Translations under genes and position numbers: made by a program | Notes under the pieces: generated by a model | Seen by the model: only the letters and a program-made list of their open reading frames with translations | Database searches by the model: none | What the model was told of the DNA's origin: nothing | Assembly: GCF_002211105.1 (NCBI RefSeq) | Contig: NZ_JPUA01000001.1 | Location: 114,059 to 166,739, forward strand | Direction of reading: 5' to 3' | Length of the DNA: 52,681 nucleotides | From: Halomonas campaniensis | GTDB lineage: Bacteria; Pseudomonadota; Gammaproteobacteria; Pseudomonadales; Halomonadaceae | Shown: one piece after another, positions 18,847-27,654 of the stretch | Layout of the letters: the number at the start of each line of letters is the position of its first letter | Position numbering within the stretch: the stretch's first letter is position 1

Positions 18847-20393
18847 ATGCACTTAGCCAACATGCCCAAGATCACCTTGCCACGCTGCTCGAAGGTTTTG
18901 GATTAACGGCCACCACGCTGTTAAGCAACTGGATTGATGGCGGTTTAGTGGCGGGAGAGGGGGAAATGATCACCCTGACCAATCCGGCCACCGGCGAAAC
19001 GCTGGTGAGCTATCGCGATGCGGGGGCCGCGCTGATTGAGCGTGCTACCCAAGCCGCTGAGCGTGGGCAGCGTGAATGGATGGTGCTAACCGCCAGCGAG
19101 CGTGGACGGCGCATGAATGCCGCCATACGCGGCCTGGAGGGCCATGAAGAGTCGCTGGCGCAGTTGGAAAGCGTTGTTGCCGGTAAGCCGATTCGCGACT
19201 GCCGCGCAGAAGTAGGCAAAGTGCGCGAGATGTTCGAGTACTACGCGGGCTGGTGCGACAAGCAGCATGGCGAAGTGATTCCAGTGCCTACCTCGCACCT
19301 TAACTATGTGCGCCATGTGCCTTACGGCGTGGTGGGGCAGATTACCCCCTGGAATGCCCCGATGTTCACCTGCGCCTGGCAGCTGGCCCCGGCCATTGCC
19401 GCAGGCAACGCCGCCGTATTGAAGCCTTCTGAGTTAACCCCGTTCTCATCGGTGGTGATTGCCAAGCTGCTGGAAGGCGGCGGGTTGCCGAAGGGGCTGA
19501 TCAATATCGTCAATGGGCTGGGCAAAACGACCGGTGCAGCGCTGACCGACCACCCCAACATCAGCAAACTGGTGTTTGTCGGCTCGCCCCAGAGTGGCCG
19601 TATGATTGCCGAGGCGGGCGCACGGCGGTTGGTGCCCAGCGTGTTAGAGCTGGGGGGCAAGTCCGCCAATATCGTGTTTGCCGATGCCAAGCTCGATGAA
19701 GCGGTGGCGGGTGCCCAGGCGGCCATTTTTGCCGCCGCTGGCCAGAGCTGTGTGGCAGGGTCGCGCTTATTGATTGAGCGCGGAATGTTTGAGCAGGTCA
19801 CCACCCGCGTGGCGCGGGCGGCGGAGCAGATTGCGGTGGGCCTGCCCAGCGATGAAGCGACCCGGATGGGGCCGCTGCAGAATCGCCGTCAGTTTGAGCA
19901 GGTCACTCGTATGATTGATGCGGCGGTAGCCGCTGGTGCAACGTTGCTAACGGGCGGTAAGCGGCCAGAGGGATTACCTGACGAGGCTCAGGGCTATTTT
20001 ATCGCCCCTACCGTGTTGGTCAATGTCACCCCAGATATGGAGATCGCTCAACAAGAAGTGTTCGGCCCGGTGCTGGTGGCCATGGCCTTCGACACTGAAA
20101 ATGAGGCCATTCAACTCGCCAATGAGACCCGCTTTGGCTTGGCTGGCGCCGTTTGGAGCCAGGACGTAGCAAGGGCGCATCGCGTCGCCGGACAACTGCG
20201 TGCGGGTACGGTATGGATTAATAGCTACAAGGCGATCAGCGTGATGTCGCCGTTCGGAGGCTTTGGCGACAGCGGCTTTGGTCGCTCCAGTGGCTTGGAT
20301 GGCCTGCGCGAATACACGGTGCCGCAAAGCGTTTGGGTGGAAACCGCACCAGAGGCCAGCGTTGCGTTTGGTTACGGCAGTGGCGTTGGTTGA
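18843..20393 (+). CDS. NAD(P)+-dependent aldehyde dehydrogenase
   Basis: The 516-residue protein has the ALDH superfamily signatures. The Rossmann segment is followed by G-S-P-Q-S-G-R, the general base E269 lies in L-E-L-G-G-K-S, and the nucleophile C303 lies in G-Q-S-C-V-A-G. E-V-F-G-P-V and S-P-F-G-G-F-G-D-S-G-F-G-R close the C-terminus, as in betaine-aldehyde and vanillin-type dehydrogenases. It oxidises an aldehyde to the acid in the cytoplasm. It is translationally coupled to the dehydrogenase upstream and overlaps the convergent LysR gene by 22 bp. Confidence 0.9.
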   Translation: MNALSQHAQDHLATLLEGFGLTATTLLSNWIDGGLVAGEGEMITLTNPATGETLVSYRDAGAALIERATQAAERGQREWMVLTASERGRRMNAAIRGLEGHEESLAQLESVVAGKPIRDCRAEVGKVREMFEYYAGWCDKQHGEVIPVPTSHLNYVRHVPYGVVGQITPWNAPMFTCAWQLAPAIAAGNAAVLKPSELTPFSSVVIAKLLEGGGLPKGLINIVNGLGKTTGAALTDHPNISKLVFVGSPQSGRMIAEAGARRLVPSVLELGGKSANIVFADAKLDEAVAGAQAAIFAAAGQSCVAGSRLLIERGMFEQVTTRVARAAEQIAVGLPSDEATRMGPLQNRRQFEQVTRMIDAAVAAGATLLTGGKRPEGLPDEAQGYFIAPTVLVNVTPDMEIAQQEVFGPVLVAMAFDTENEAIQLANETRFGLAGAVWSQDVARAHRVAGQLRAGTVWINSYKAISVMSPFGGFGDSGFGRSSGLDGLREYTVPQSVWVETAPEASVAFGYGSGVG

Positions 20394-21316
20394 TCGCTTA
20401 CCGAGCTGGGTTCTCGGAACGCCTGCATCCAGCGCTGCAAATGGCGCAGCAATAGTATGCACGCCTTGGGCTGTTGGCGGCCTACCCGGGTGACCATATG
20501 GGCCTGGGAGCGCTGAAAAAGCGGATTATCTACCGGGCGCGCCACGAGTGTGCCGAGCTCCAGGTCGTGGGCGACGGCAAAGGCGGGTAGCAGGGTAATG
20601 CCCATGCCACTGCGCACGTACTGTGCCAGTACCACCATGGAGTTAGTGTTCATTGCCAGGCGCGGGGCAATCCGCGCTTGCTGAAAGGCCTGATCGACCA
20701 TTTGGCGCACCCCGTGGCTGGTATCCCACATCGCCATGGGCTCGGCGCTCAGTTGATTGAGAGAGAGCGGCGCAGGCTGGTTGGCCAAGGCATGCTGCGG
20801 TGACAGGATGGCCATTAATGGCTGTGGGCTGGAAGCCCAGAAACGCAGTTGAGGATGGGTTCTTTCGTGGAACATTAAGCCGATATGGCTGTGATCATCG
20901 ACTACGGCTTCAATAATGCCCGAGGTGCCGGCAATATGAATATCGAGCTGGATACCCGCATAAAGCTGAGTGAACTCATGCAGTGGGGATGCCACTAAAT
21001 CACTGACAAACCCCTCACCTACGGTGAGCGATATTCTGCCGGTTTCCAGGCGTTGGTAGGATTCAAGCGATGCAATAAAGCCTTCATCAAGGGCTCCGCG
21101 ACGTTCGCAGTACTCCAGCAGCATTTCGCCTACCGGGGTAGGCGAAATGCCGTCACGCTGACGCTCCATTAGAGTGGCTCCCAAGGCTTCTTCCAGCAGC
21201 ACTATCTGCCGGCTCACCGCCGAGGGAGCTATATCCAAGCGCGCGGCTGCGCGTCGCACTGAACCAGACTCCAGTGTAACGCGGAAGTACACTAAGCGTT
21301 GATGAGGGATGTCCAT
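20372..21316 (-). CDS. LysR-family transcriptional regulator
   Basis: The 314-residue protein has an N-terminal winged HTH (G-S-V-R-R-A-A-A-R-L-D-I-A-P-S-A-V-S-R-Q-I) and a typical effector-binding domain (L-T-V-G-E-G-F-V-S-D-L onwards). It converges on the aldehyde dehydrogenase gene with a 22-bp overlap. This is not the usual divergent LysR position, yet it is the nearest regulator to the 15.4-20.4 kb operon and may control it. Whether it acts there or on its own promoter is unknown. Confidence 0.88.
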   Translation of the reverse strand: MDIPHQRLVYFRVTLESGSVRRAAARLDIAPSAVSRQIVLLEEALGATLMERQRDGISPTPVGEMLLEYCERRGALDEGFIASLESYQRLETGRISLTVGEGFVSDLVASPLHEFTQLYAGIQLDIHIAGTSGIIEAVVDDHSHIGLMFHERTHPQLRFWASSPQPLMAILSPQHALANQPAPLSLNQLSAEPMAMWDTSHGVRQMVDQAFQQARIAPRLAMNTNSMVVLAQYVRSGMGITLLPAFAVAHDLELGTLVARPVDNPLFQRSQAHMVTRVGRQQPKACILLLRHLQRWMQAFREPSSVSDQPTPLP

Positions 21317-21328
21317 CGATATGAAGCG

Positions 21329-21685
21329 CTATAAATACTTGAGTAGTTTTTGCAGCTTATTCATATCGGCGGAGTCACCGACCAGGCGCACACTGCCGTT
21401 CATCATGCCGTCTAGAAAGGCTTGCTGAGTGGGCTTTTTGAGTACTTTTAAGGCGGTATCCTGGTCACGGAAACGTAGCTCAAGATCCAAGTCCACAGGT
21501 AGCCCTTTGCCGGTAGTGACACTTTTCGGCGTCATCCGGTAGTGGCGGGCGATACTTAAATCTTCCGTGGCAATCCCCCAGTCCAGGCCGCGCATGCGTT
21601 CTAACTGTTCACGAAAGCGCGGTTTGCGGCGCAGGGCGCGTTTGAGCAGTACGCCCAGCAGCCACAGCGTCAGCTTGAGCTTCAT
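21329..21685 (-). CDS. SCP2-like (sterol-carrier/lipid-binding fold) conserved protein
   Basis: The 118-residue protein has a basic N-terminal helix (L-L-K-R-A-L-R-R-K-P-R-F-R-E-Q-L). The C-terminal segment (A-F-L-D-G-M-M-N-G-S-V-R-L-V-G-D-x-x-D-M-x-K-L-x-K-L-L) resembles the end of SCP2/UbiJ-type lipid-binding domains. Function is unknown. Its ATG overlaps the HU stop codon by one base (TAATG), so it is translated from the HU message. Confidence 0.55.
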   Translation of the reverse strand: MKLKLTLWLLGVLLKRALRRKPRFREQLERMRGLDWGIATEDLSIARHYRMTPKSVTTGKGLPVDLDLELRFRDQDTALKVLKKPTQQAFLDGMMNGSVRLVGDSADMNKLQKLLKYL

Positions 21686-21957
21686 TAGGAAACGGCGTCC
21701 TTAAGTCCTTTGCCTGGTTTAAAGGCAACGTTTTTGCTGGCCGGGATCTGCAGCGGAGCGCCGGTTTGCGGATTTTTGCCGGTACGCGCTGCGCGCTCAC
21801 GTACGGTGAAGGTGCCAAAACCAATCAGAGCGACATCTTCGCCCTTGGCACAACTGTTGGTGATTTCATCCAGAATAACGTTTAGCACTTGGCCTGCTTT
21901 ATCTTTGGACAGGTCGGCACTTTCAGCGATGGCGGCAGCGAGTTCAGGTTTGCGCAT
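21685..21957 (-). CDS. HU-family histone-like DNA-binding protein
   Basis: The 90-residue protein begins M-R-K-P-E-L-A-A-A-I-A, with the DNA-binding beta-arm signature G-F-G-T-F-x-V-R-E-R-A-A-R-T-G-x-N-P-Q-T-G and the family length. HU dimers bend and compact DNA. The frame is open 30 bp further upstream, but the ATG at 21957 has GGGGAG 8 bp before it and matches the family start. The C-terminus (F-K-P-G-K-G-L-K-D-A-V) is typical. It is coupled to the SCP2-like gene. Confidence 0.93.
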   Translation of the reverse strand: MRKPELAAAIAESADLSKDKAGQVLNVILDEITNSCAKGEDVALIGFGTFTVRERAARTGKNPQTGAPLQIPASKNVAFKPGKGLKDAVS

Positions 21958-22058
21958 AAGGAATCTCCCCTTGTTAATAAAAATCAAACAAATGCATGTT
22001 GTTGGGTGCGTAGCCGATTAGGTTAGCTTCTCTAGCCTAGTCGTGAACGCGACGAAAA

Positions 22059-23249
22059 TCAGCCTAGCAGCGTAGGTGCTGCTCTGGAAAGCTCCACTTT
22101 CCTTCTCACGCAGCCGCCTGTCAACGCAAAACCAATCAAACGTCCGTCTTTATTTTCAGCCAAGGCACTGATATCACCGCCTTCACCTTCAATTCGCCAG
22201 CGCTCCGGAGTGGTCGTTGGTGGGTAGGCAACCACCGGTAGCAGCGGCGTTTTTACCACTACCGGCCAAGCGCCAAAGCTAACCGGTGTGGGGGTACCCG
22301 AAAGTGTTGCTGCCAGGGCTTTTGCGCTGGCTTGCAGCGGCTGTACGTACATGGCATTAACGCCGTCTACGCAGGCCACATCGCCCAGGGCGTAGATATG
22401 GGGGTGCGAAGTACGCAACTGCCGGTCAACGACTATACCGCTAGGCGATACGCTTAAACCAGCCGCTTCGGCAAGCGCCGTGCGGGGGGCAAGGCCGGTT
22501 GCCATCAGTACGAGGTCAGCGCTGACGGTGTCGCCGTTATCCAGGCGTAATACGATGTCTTCGTCGCTTTCGGCCGCAATGGAATCAATCGAACGGCCAA
22601 GGTGAAGGTTGATCCCTGCTTCGCTAAAGGCATCGCTCAGGGCGTTTCCTAAAGGCGGTGGTAGCAAGCGAGGAAGCAGACTTCCTTCAGGGGCGATGAC
22701 GCTGACGTGATGGCCGCCAGCGTGAAGATCGTTGGCAAATTCACAGCCTACCAGCCCTGCGCCAATAATCGCCACCCGTGCTGGGCCATGGCCTAGCGCC
22801 GAGTGAAAGTGGCGGTAGTCATCCAGGTCATTAATGGTAAAGCAGCGTGGGGCTACGCTGGGCTCAAGGCTGAAGGGCAACCGTGGTGCAGCGCCAGTGG
22901 CCAGCACCAGTGTGTCGTAGCCGAGCACCATGCCGTCTTCAAGAAGAATTGTTTGGTTATCCACATCCAGTGCGTCCACTTGGGTGTGGATAAACATCTG
23001 GGCAGTTAGCTCTTCGCCTAGTTCAGCAGCGCTGCGCTGGGCTAATTGTTCGGGCGCGAGGCCCTTGGCGAAGCCGGTGGAGAGCAACGGCTTGCTGTAG
23101 TCATCGCCGCTGTCCGCGCTCACCAGCGTGATTGAGCGTTGGTCGCCCAGGCGGCGCAGTGCCCGGGCAAGGCCAACCCCTGCCATGCCGGTGCCAATAA
23201 TCACCAGCGCAGCGTGTGACGACGGTTTTTGTGTCTGGGGTGCGGGCAT
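22059..23249 (-). CDS. FAD/NAD(P)-dependent oxidoreductase, rubredoxin-NAD+ reductase-like
   Basis: A 396-residue flavoprotein with two dinucleotide-binding motifs: G-T-G-M-A-G at about 19-24 for FAD and I-I-G-A-G-L-V-G-C-E-F for NAD(P)H. It also has the FAD-contacting L-A-T-G-A-A-P and I-Y-A-L-G-D-V-A. The layout fits rubredoxin reductases of the AlkT/RubB type, which feed electrons to rubredoxin. No rubredoxin gene is nearby. I chose the ATG at 23249; the frame extends to 23303 with a poorly conserved tail, and neither start has a strong ribosome site. It is divergent from ubiC. Confidence 0.82.
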   Translation of the reverse strand: MPAPQTQKPSSHAALVIIGTGMAGVGLARALRRLGDQRSITLVSADSGDDYSKPLLSTGFAKGLAPEQLAQRSAAELGEELTAQMFIHTQVDALDVDNQTILLEDGMVLGYDTLVLATGAAPRLPFSLEPSVAPRCFTINDLDDYRHFHSALGHGPARVAIIGAGLVGCEFANDLHAGGHHVSVIAPEGSLLPRLLPPPLGNALSDAFSEAGINLHLGRSIDSIAAESDEDIVLRLDNGDTVSADLVLMATGLAPRTALAEAAGLSVSPSGIVVDRQLRTSHPHIYALGDVACVDGVNAMYVQPLQASAKALAATLSGTPTPVSFGAWPVVVKTPLLPVVAYPPTTTPERWRIEGEGGDISALAENKDGRLIGFALTGGCVRRKVELSRAAPTLLG

Positions 23250-23403
23250 GCAGATACCAAAAGAGTTGCTAAAGAAAAAATGACTAAAAAAAGTTGCCGA
23301 CAATAAGAGGCGCTAAACCGTTTTGTGAAAAAAGTCGCTGAAACCAAAGCCTCCAATGCCTCATGTTACACTAGCCAGCCCGTTAATTGCCCTGGAGAAC
23401 TCG

Positions 23404-23979
23404 GTGACGGCTGCTGCTTTTCGGCAAACTCCTCTATTTTCCCGCTGGCGCCCGATTGATGCGGCGCGCCCGGCGATGAGTGCTTCCTGGTGGCAGTGGG
23501 TTGCCTCCACCGATTCGTTAACCGCACGCTTGATGGCAGCTGGTGGAGCTAAGCCGTTTCGCGTACGGCTACTACGCCAGGGCGTCGGCTGGCCGCGACA
23601 GGATGAGGCGCAGGCGCTGGGCATTAGGGCCAAGCGGTACGCCTGGCTGCGGGAAGTAGCGCTGTGCTTGGATGAAACGCCCTGGGTGGTGGCGCGTTCG
23701 GTCGCCCCACTCGCGCAGCTAAAGGGCCAGCGCTTGGATCGTCTGGGGGAACGCTCGCTAGGCAGTTGGTTATTCCGTCAGCCGGGTTTAATCCGTGGGT
23801 CATTAGAGGCGACGACGCAAGCGCCGACTTTCGCTAGCGTGAACGGTATACAAGGAAACGCTGCTTGGGGCCGTCGCTCTGTTTTTTATTACGGCTGTAA
23901 GCACGACTCTCTGTCGTTATTAGTTCAAGAGTACTTTTTGGGTGCAATGGCTGATGATCTTGGCCTGCCTTCGCGCTAG
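23404..23979 (+). CDS. ubiC: Chorismate lyase (ubiquinone biosynthesis)
   Basis: UbiC converts chorismate to 4-hydroxybenzoate plus pyruvate, the first committed step of ubiquinone synthesis. The protein has W-V-A-S-T-D-S-L-T near the start, F-x-V-x-L-L-R-Q-G-x-G-x-P and the terminal V-Q-E-Y-F. I prefer the GTG at 23404, which has GGAG 6 bp upstream and gives 191 residues, closer to the family length (about 165-190). The ATG at 23356 has no ribosome site. ubiA follows 35 bp downstream, the conserved ubiCA operon. Confidence 0.85.
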   Translation: MTAAAFRQTPLFSRWRPIDAARPAMSASWWQWVASTDSLTARLMAAGGAKPFRVRLLRQGVGWPRQDEAQALGIRAKRYAWLREVALCLDETPWVVARSVAPLAQLKGQRLDRLGERSLGSWLFRQPGLIRGSLEATTQAPTFASVNGIQGNAAWGRRSVFYYGCKHDSLSLLVQEYFLGAMADDLGLPSR

Positions 23980-24014
23980 GCTAGCGCCTGCATCTTATTC
24001 TTCGTGAGGTAAGC

Positions 24015-24905
24015 ATGGATCGTTCATTGTTGCGGCCGAAGGGATGGGCTCGCGTGGCAGATTTTTTACAGCTGATGCGCTTGAATCGGCCGATAGGCAC
24101 ATGGCTGTTGATGTGGCCGACGCTGTGGGCACTTTGGGTGGCTGCAGAAGGTGTGCCCGGGCGAAATGTGCTGCTGATTTTCGTGGCCGGTGTTTACGTG
24201 ATGCGTGCCGCGGGCTGCGTGGTCAATGACTATGCGGATCGCCACTTTGACGGCCATGTGAAACGCACTAAGCATCGTCCGCTAGCGACAGGCCGGATCA
24301 GTGAAACCGAAGCCCAGCTACTGTTTATCGCCCTGGTGGCCGCTGCGTTTATTCTGGTACTACTAACCAACTGGTTTACGGTGCTGCTCTCGCTGGGCGG
24401 GGTGCTGCTGGCGATTATTTATCCGTTTATGAAGCGCTATACCCACTTTCCTCAGGTGGTGCTGGGCGCAGCGTTTTCCTGGGCTATTCCGATGGCGTTT
24501 GGCGCCGTATTGGGCTACGTGCCGCTGGAAGCATGGCTGCTATTCTGCGCTAATGTGTGCTGGACAGTGGCTTACGATACCCAGTACGCCATGGTTGATC
24601 GCGACGACGATTTAAAAATTGGTATTAAATCAACGGCCGTGCTGTTTGGAAATGCAGACCGTTTGATCATTGGCCTCCTCCAGCTAGCCACCCTGGGGTT
24701 GCTGGCCTGGGTAGGCTGGCGGGTTGGTTTAGGTGGTTTCTTCTGGTTAGGGCTTGCTGCAATGGGGGCGACTTTTCTGCATCAGCAGCGCTTGATTCGC
24801 CACCAGGAGCGGGATGCCTGCTTCCAGGCGTTTCTCAACAATCACTGGTCGGGGCTGCTGATTTTTGCCGGTATCGCGCTAAGCTGGTGGCCTGTGGCGG
24901 GCTAA
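24015..24905 (+). CDS. ubiA: 4-hydroxybenzoate polyprenyltransferase
   Basis: The 296-residue inner-membrane enzyme attaches the polyprenyl tail to 4-hydroxybenzoate. The first aspartate-rich motif is N-D-Y-A-D-R-H-F-D at 71-79. The second is visible in [13 protein letters not shown] around residues 190-203. About eight to nine hydrophobic segments are present. The start [14 protein letters not shown] is typical of proteobacterial UbiA. GTGAGG precedes the ATG. Confidence 0.96.
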   Translation: MDRSLLRPKGWARVADFLQLMRLNRPIGTWLLMWPTLWALWVAAEGVPGRNVLLIFVAGVYVMRAAGCVVNDYADRHFDGHVKRTKHRPLATGRISETEAQLLFIALVAAAFILVLLTNWFTVLLSLGGVLLAIIYPFMKRYTHFPQVVLGAAFSWAIPMAFGAVLGYVPLEAWLLFCANVCWTVAYDTQYAMVDRDDDLKIGIKSTAVLFGNADRLIIGLLQLATLGLLAWVGWRVGLGGFFWLGLAAMGATFLHQQRLIRHQERDACFQAFLNNHWSGLLIFAGIALSWWPVAG

Positions 24906-24914
24906 TCGCAACGA

Positions 24915-24932
24915 TTGTCATGTAATTGTCAT
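24915..24932 (+). promoter_or_regulatory. Pho box upstream of phoB
   Basis: TTGTCAT at 24915-24921 and TTGTCAT at 24926-24932 are two 7-bp direct repeats with an 11-bp period, the classical PhoB site. The site lies about 100 bp upstream of phoB, right after the ubiA stop, and implies autoactivation of phoBR under phosphate limitation. A weaker third unit may follow. Confidence 0.85.
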
Positions 24933-25030
24933 CAAGTCATGGTGTTATCGTCACTGACATGTCATTGATCTGTTTATCTTTGAAGTGCTTTTCTTTGAAC
25001 TGGTTTCTTTGAACACCGTGAGGCTCTGGT

Positions 25031-25720
25031 ATGACCGCCAAGACCGTTCTGATTGTCGATGATGAGGCGTCGATTCGCGAAATGATCGCGGTAGCGCTGG
25101 AAATGGCTGACTATCGCGTGCTCGAAGCGGATAACGCCCAGGATGCCCATGCCATGGTGGTCGACCACCAGCCCGATCTACTGCTGCTGGACTGGATGAT
25201 GCCCGGCACTAGCGGTATTGAGCTGGCTAGACGCTTAAAGCGTGAAGAAGCCACCGCCGAAATTCCCATTATTATGCTCACCGCCAAAGGTGAAGAGGAT
25301 AATAAAATTCAGGGACTTGAAGCCGGCGCCGATGACTATATCACCAAGCCCTTTTCTCCTCGGGAATTGGTGGCACGGCTAAAAGCGGTGCTGCGTCGCG
25401 CGACCCCGCGTGGCGTTGAAGACCCGATTGAAATTAACGGTCTACTGCTTGATCCGGTGAGTCACCGGGTAAGCGCCCACGGCAAAGCTTTGGAAATGGG
25501 GCCCACCGAGTACCGATTGCTACAGTTTTTTATGACCCACCAAGAGCGCGCTTACACACGTAGCCAGCTGCTTGACCAAGTGTGGGGTGGCAATGTGTAT
25601 GTCGAAGAGCGCACGGTCGACGTGCATATTCGCCGCTTGCGTAAAGCACTGGGCGATGTGCATCAGAACCTGATTCAAACGGTTCGGGGTACCGGTTACC
25701 GTTTCTCTGCTCGGGTGTAA
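25031..25720 (+). CDS. phoB: Phosphate regulon response regulator PhoB
   Basis: The 229-residue OmpR-type response regulator has a receiver domain with acidic D10-D11, phosphoacceptor D54 in L-L-L-D-W-M-M-P-G, and K-P-F at the end of beta-5. The C-terminal winged helix ([16 protein letters not shown]) reads Pho boxes. The D-W-M-M-P-G signature is characteristic of PhoB. phoR begins 2 bp after its stop. The two Pho boxes found in this window mark itself and pstCAB-phoU as targets. Confidence 0.96.
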   Translation: MTAKTVLIVDDEASIREMIAVALEMADYRVLEADNAQDAHAMVVDHQPDLLLLDWMMPGTSGIELARRLKREEATAEIPIIMLTAKGEEDNKIQGLEAGADDYITKPFSPRELVARLKAVLRRATPRGVEDPIEINGLLLDPVSHRVSAHGKALEMGPTEYRLLQFFMTHQERAYTRSQLLDQVWGGNVYVEERTVDVHIRRLRKALGDVHQNLIQTVRGTGYRFSARV

Positions 25721-25722
25721 AT

Positions 25723-27009
25723 GTGCGCCTATGGAGCCGTGAACTGTGGCGGCTAGCGTGGCTGGCCACGCTGGGCACCTGTCTGGGCTGGTTATTGGGT
25801 TCAGCAGGGCTAGGGCTCGCGGCAGGGCTTGCACTATGTCTTTTTTATCATTTGCGCCAACTGCGCGAACTCTACCTGTGGCTCACCCTCCACCCTCACG
25901 ATGAGCCGCCTGCCGCTAGCGGAATGTGGGGCGAGCTATTTGACCGCTTATACCGCTATCAAAAAAGCCAGCGCATTACCCAAAGCCGGTTGCGCGCTAC
26001 TCTGGCGCGTATTCAAGAGTCGTCTGAAGCGATGCGCGACAGCGTGGTTATGCTTGACCGCCACGGCGACCTGGAGTGGTGGAACAGCGCCGCTACCGCC
26101 ATGCTGGGGCTACAAACGGCCCACGATAGGGGCCAACACATCACCAACCTGCTGCGCGACCCAAGCTTTATCAGCTACTTTAATGCGCGTAACTACAGTG
26201 AGCCGTTAACGCTCACCTCGCCGATTGATGAGCGACGAATCCTGCAGTATCAAATTACCCTGTATGGCGACGACGAACGCTTGGTCATGGCTCGCGATAT
26301 CACCCGCTTGCATCGGCTTGAGCAGATGCGGCGCGACTTTGTCGCCAACGTCTCCCACGAGCTGCGCACTCCTCTGACCGTCCTTTCTGGCTATTTGGAA
26401 ACCTACAGCGATATCGCCGATCAGCTTCCGCCGCGCTTGGGTCGCAGTATCCAGCAGATGCAGGAACAGACTCAACGTATGCAGAATTTGGTCAATGATT
26501 TATTGCTGCTCTCGCGCTTGGAGATTGACCAGGGGGGGAAAGATCATCACCCCATGTCACTTGAACCTTTGCTGCAAAGCGTTTGTGCTGATGCGCTAGC
26601 CCTATCGCATCAACGGCATACCATCACCGTCGCGCTCGAGAGCGACGCCCGGTTACTAGGCAGCGAGCAGGAAATCCGTAGTGCTGTCTCTAACCTTGCC
26701 TTTAATGCGGTTCGTTACACGCCAGCAGGTAGCCAAATCACACTGCGCTGGAAAGCTGACGCTTCAGGCGGCGGCTATATCGATGTGGAAGATAATGGTG
26801 AAGGCATTGATCCCGTTCATATTCCCCGCTTAACGGAACGCTTTTACCGGGTCGATAAGGGGCGCAGCACGGCGACGGGTGGCACGGGTTTAGGCTTAGC
26901 CATCGTTAAGCACGTGTTGTTGCGTCACGATGCGCAGCTGCAAATTGAATCTCTCCCCGGCAAGGGCGCACTGTTTCGTTGTGCCTTCCCCTCCTCGCGT
27001 CTCGTTTAA
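25723..27009 (+). CDS. phoR: Phosphate regulon sensor histidine kinase PhoR
   Basis: The 428-residue inner-membrane kinase starts at a GTG 2 bp after phoB; an ATG at 25721 is out of frame. It has two short N-terminal membrane segments (about 11-43), then a PAS-like region. The phosphorylated H212 lies in F-V-A-N-V-S-H-E-L-R-T-P-L. The ATPase N box (N-L-A-F-N-A-V-R-Y-T-P) and G boxes D-N-G-E-G-I and G-T-G-L-G-L-A-I-V-K-H are present. It lacks a large periplasmic domain, as usual for PhoR, which senses phosphate through PstSCAB-PhoU. Confidence 0.95.
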   Translation: MRLWSRELWRLAWLATLGTCLGWLLGSAGLGLAAGLALCLFYHLRQLRELYLWLTLHPHDEPPAASGMWGELFDRLYRYQKSQRITQSRLRATLARIQESSEAMRDSVVMLDRHGDLEWWNSAATAMLGLQTAHDRGQHITNLLRDPSFISYFNARNYSEPLTLTSPIDERRILQYQITLYGDDERLVMARDITRLHRLEQMRRDFVANVSHELRTPLTVLSGYLETYSDIADQLPPRLGRSIQQMQEQTQRMQNLVNDLLLLSRLEIDQGGKDHHPMSLEPLLQSVCADALALSHQRHTITVALESDARLLGSEQEIRSAVSNLAFNAVRYTPAGSQITLRWKADASGGGYIDVEDNGEGIDPVHIPRLTERFYRVDKGRSTATGGTGLGLAIVKHVLLRHDAQLQIESLPGKGALFRCAFPSSRLV

Positions 27010-27083
27010 TTTAGAAAGACGTCCGACGCACAATATTTGTAGAAGTGTGTAATATTGGCATGCAAGGTCGGTAAAACTTTACC

Positions 27084-27094
27084 CATGTGCCATT
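27084..27094 (+). promoter_or_regulatory. Candidate enhancer-binding site, promoter 1
   Basis: CATGTGCCATT starts exactly 120 bp before the -24 GG of the sigma-54-like promoter of the first small-protein gene. The same element stands at the same distance before the second and third genes. I infer a bacterial enhancer-binding protein site. TGTGTAATATT at 27046-27056 may be a second copy. Confidence 0.55.
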
Positions 27095-27159
27095 TTTATA
27101 CAGCTAAAAGTGCTGATTGACGGCTTGGGCAGTACCTCTCTGGTACTTCGTTAATTAGT

Positions 27160-27172
27160 TAAGTTTTTGATT
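27160..27172. promoter_or_regulatory. IHF-like site, promoter 1
   Basis: TAAGTTTTTGATT is a full match to the IHF core in reverse orientation (YAA-N4-TTGATW) and is followed by a T-rich tract. Its TTGAT begins exactly 37 bp before the -24 GG, as in the other two promoters. Confidence 0.6.
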
Positions 27173-27201
27173 TTGTTAGTTTTATTTTATTATAGTCGCT
27201 T

Positions 27202-27218
27202 TTGGCATGCCAGCTGCA
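27202..27218 (+). promoter_or_regulatory. Sigma-54-type -24/-12 promoter 1
   Basis: TTGGCATGCCAGCTGCA has GG at 27204-27205 and GC at 27216-27217 (GG-N10-GC) and differs from YTGGCACG-N4-TTGCW at two positions. Transcription would start near 27229, giving a leader of about 87 nt before the small-protein gene. Confidence 0.65.
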
Positions 27219-27315
27219 AGTACCCAGGTAAGGAAGATGACCGCAGGAATTGCTGGCTACTGGTTAGCCCTTCTTTCTTAACCAAGCGGTAAAAAACAGC
27301 GATCGGAGGTGGAAT

Positions 27316-27630
27316 ATGATGTCCAAGGATTTTCTCAAGAAAGCTGGCATTTTAGGTGTGTCTTTTGGCTTGATGGCAAGCCCATTGGCTTTTGCACAAA
27401 CAGATGAAAACACTGCAATTGATGAGAACCAAGGCATCACGGCTGATGAGCAGCCAATGGATGCACAGGGTACTGGTAGCTCTAGCAGCAGTGGCACACA
27501 AGATACGACTAATGATTTAACCCATGACGAAGGCGACGATGTCAGCGACATGGAACCCCAGTCGAGCAGTCACTCAGATGACGCTGAGTATGATAAAGAT
27601 GAACTTGTTGAAGAAAATGGCGGTAGCTAA
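27316..27630 (+). CDS. Small exported acidic DEGD-motif protein, paralogue 1
   Basis: The 104-residue protein starts at the ATG at 27316 (GGAGG 6 bp upstream). A Sec signal peptide covers residues 1-27, with K-K, a hydrophobic core and A-S-P-L-A-F-A as the likely cleavage site. The mature part is very acidic and serine-rich with one copy of N-D-L-T-H-D-E-G-D (DEGD at 71-74) and a degenerate second copy near the C-terminus (D-K-D-E-L-V-E-E-N-G). It has no cysteine and no recognisable fold. Its signal peptide and motif match the genes at 28282 and 29158. I recognise no family; metal binding by the acidic motif is only a guess. Confidence 0.8.
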   Translation: MMSKDFLKKAGILGVSFGLMASPLAFAQTDENTAIDENQGITADEQPMDAQGTGSSSSSGTQDTTNDLTHDEGDDVSDMEPQSSSHSDDAEYDKDELVEENGGS

Positions 27631-27654
27631 TTATTAGTGTTTTTTTAGATATCA

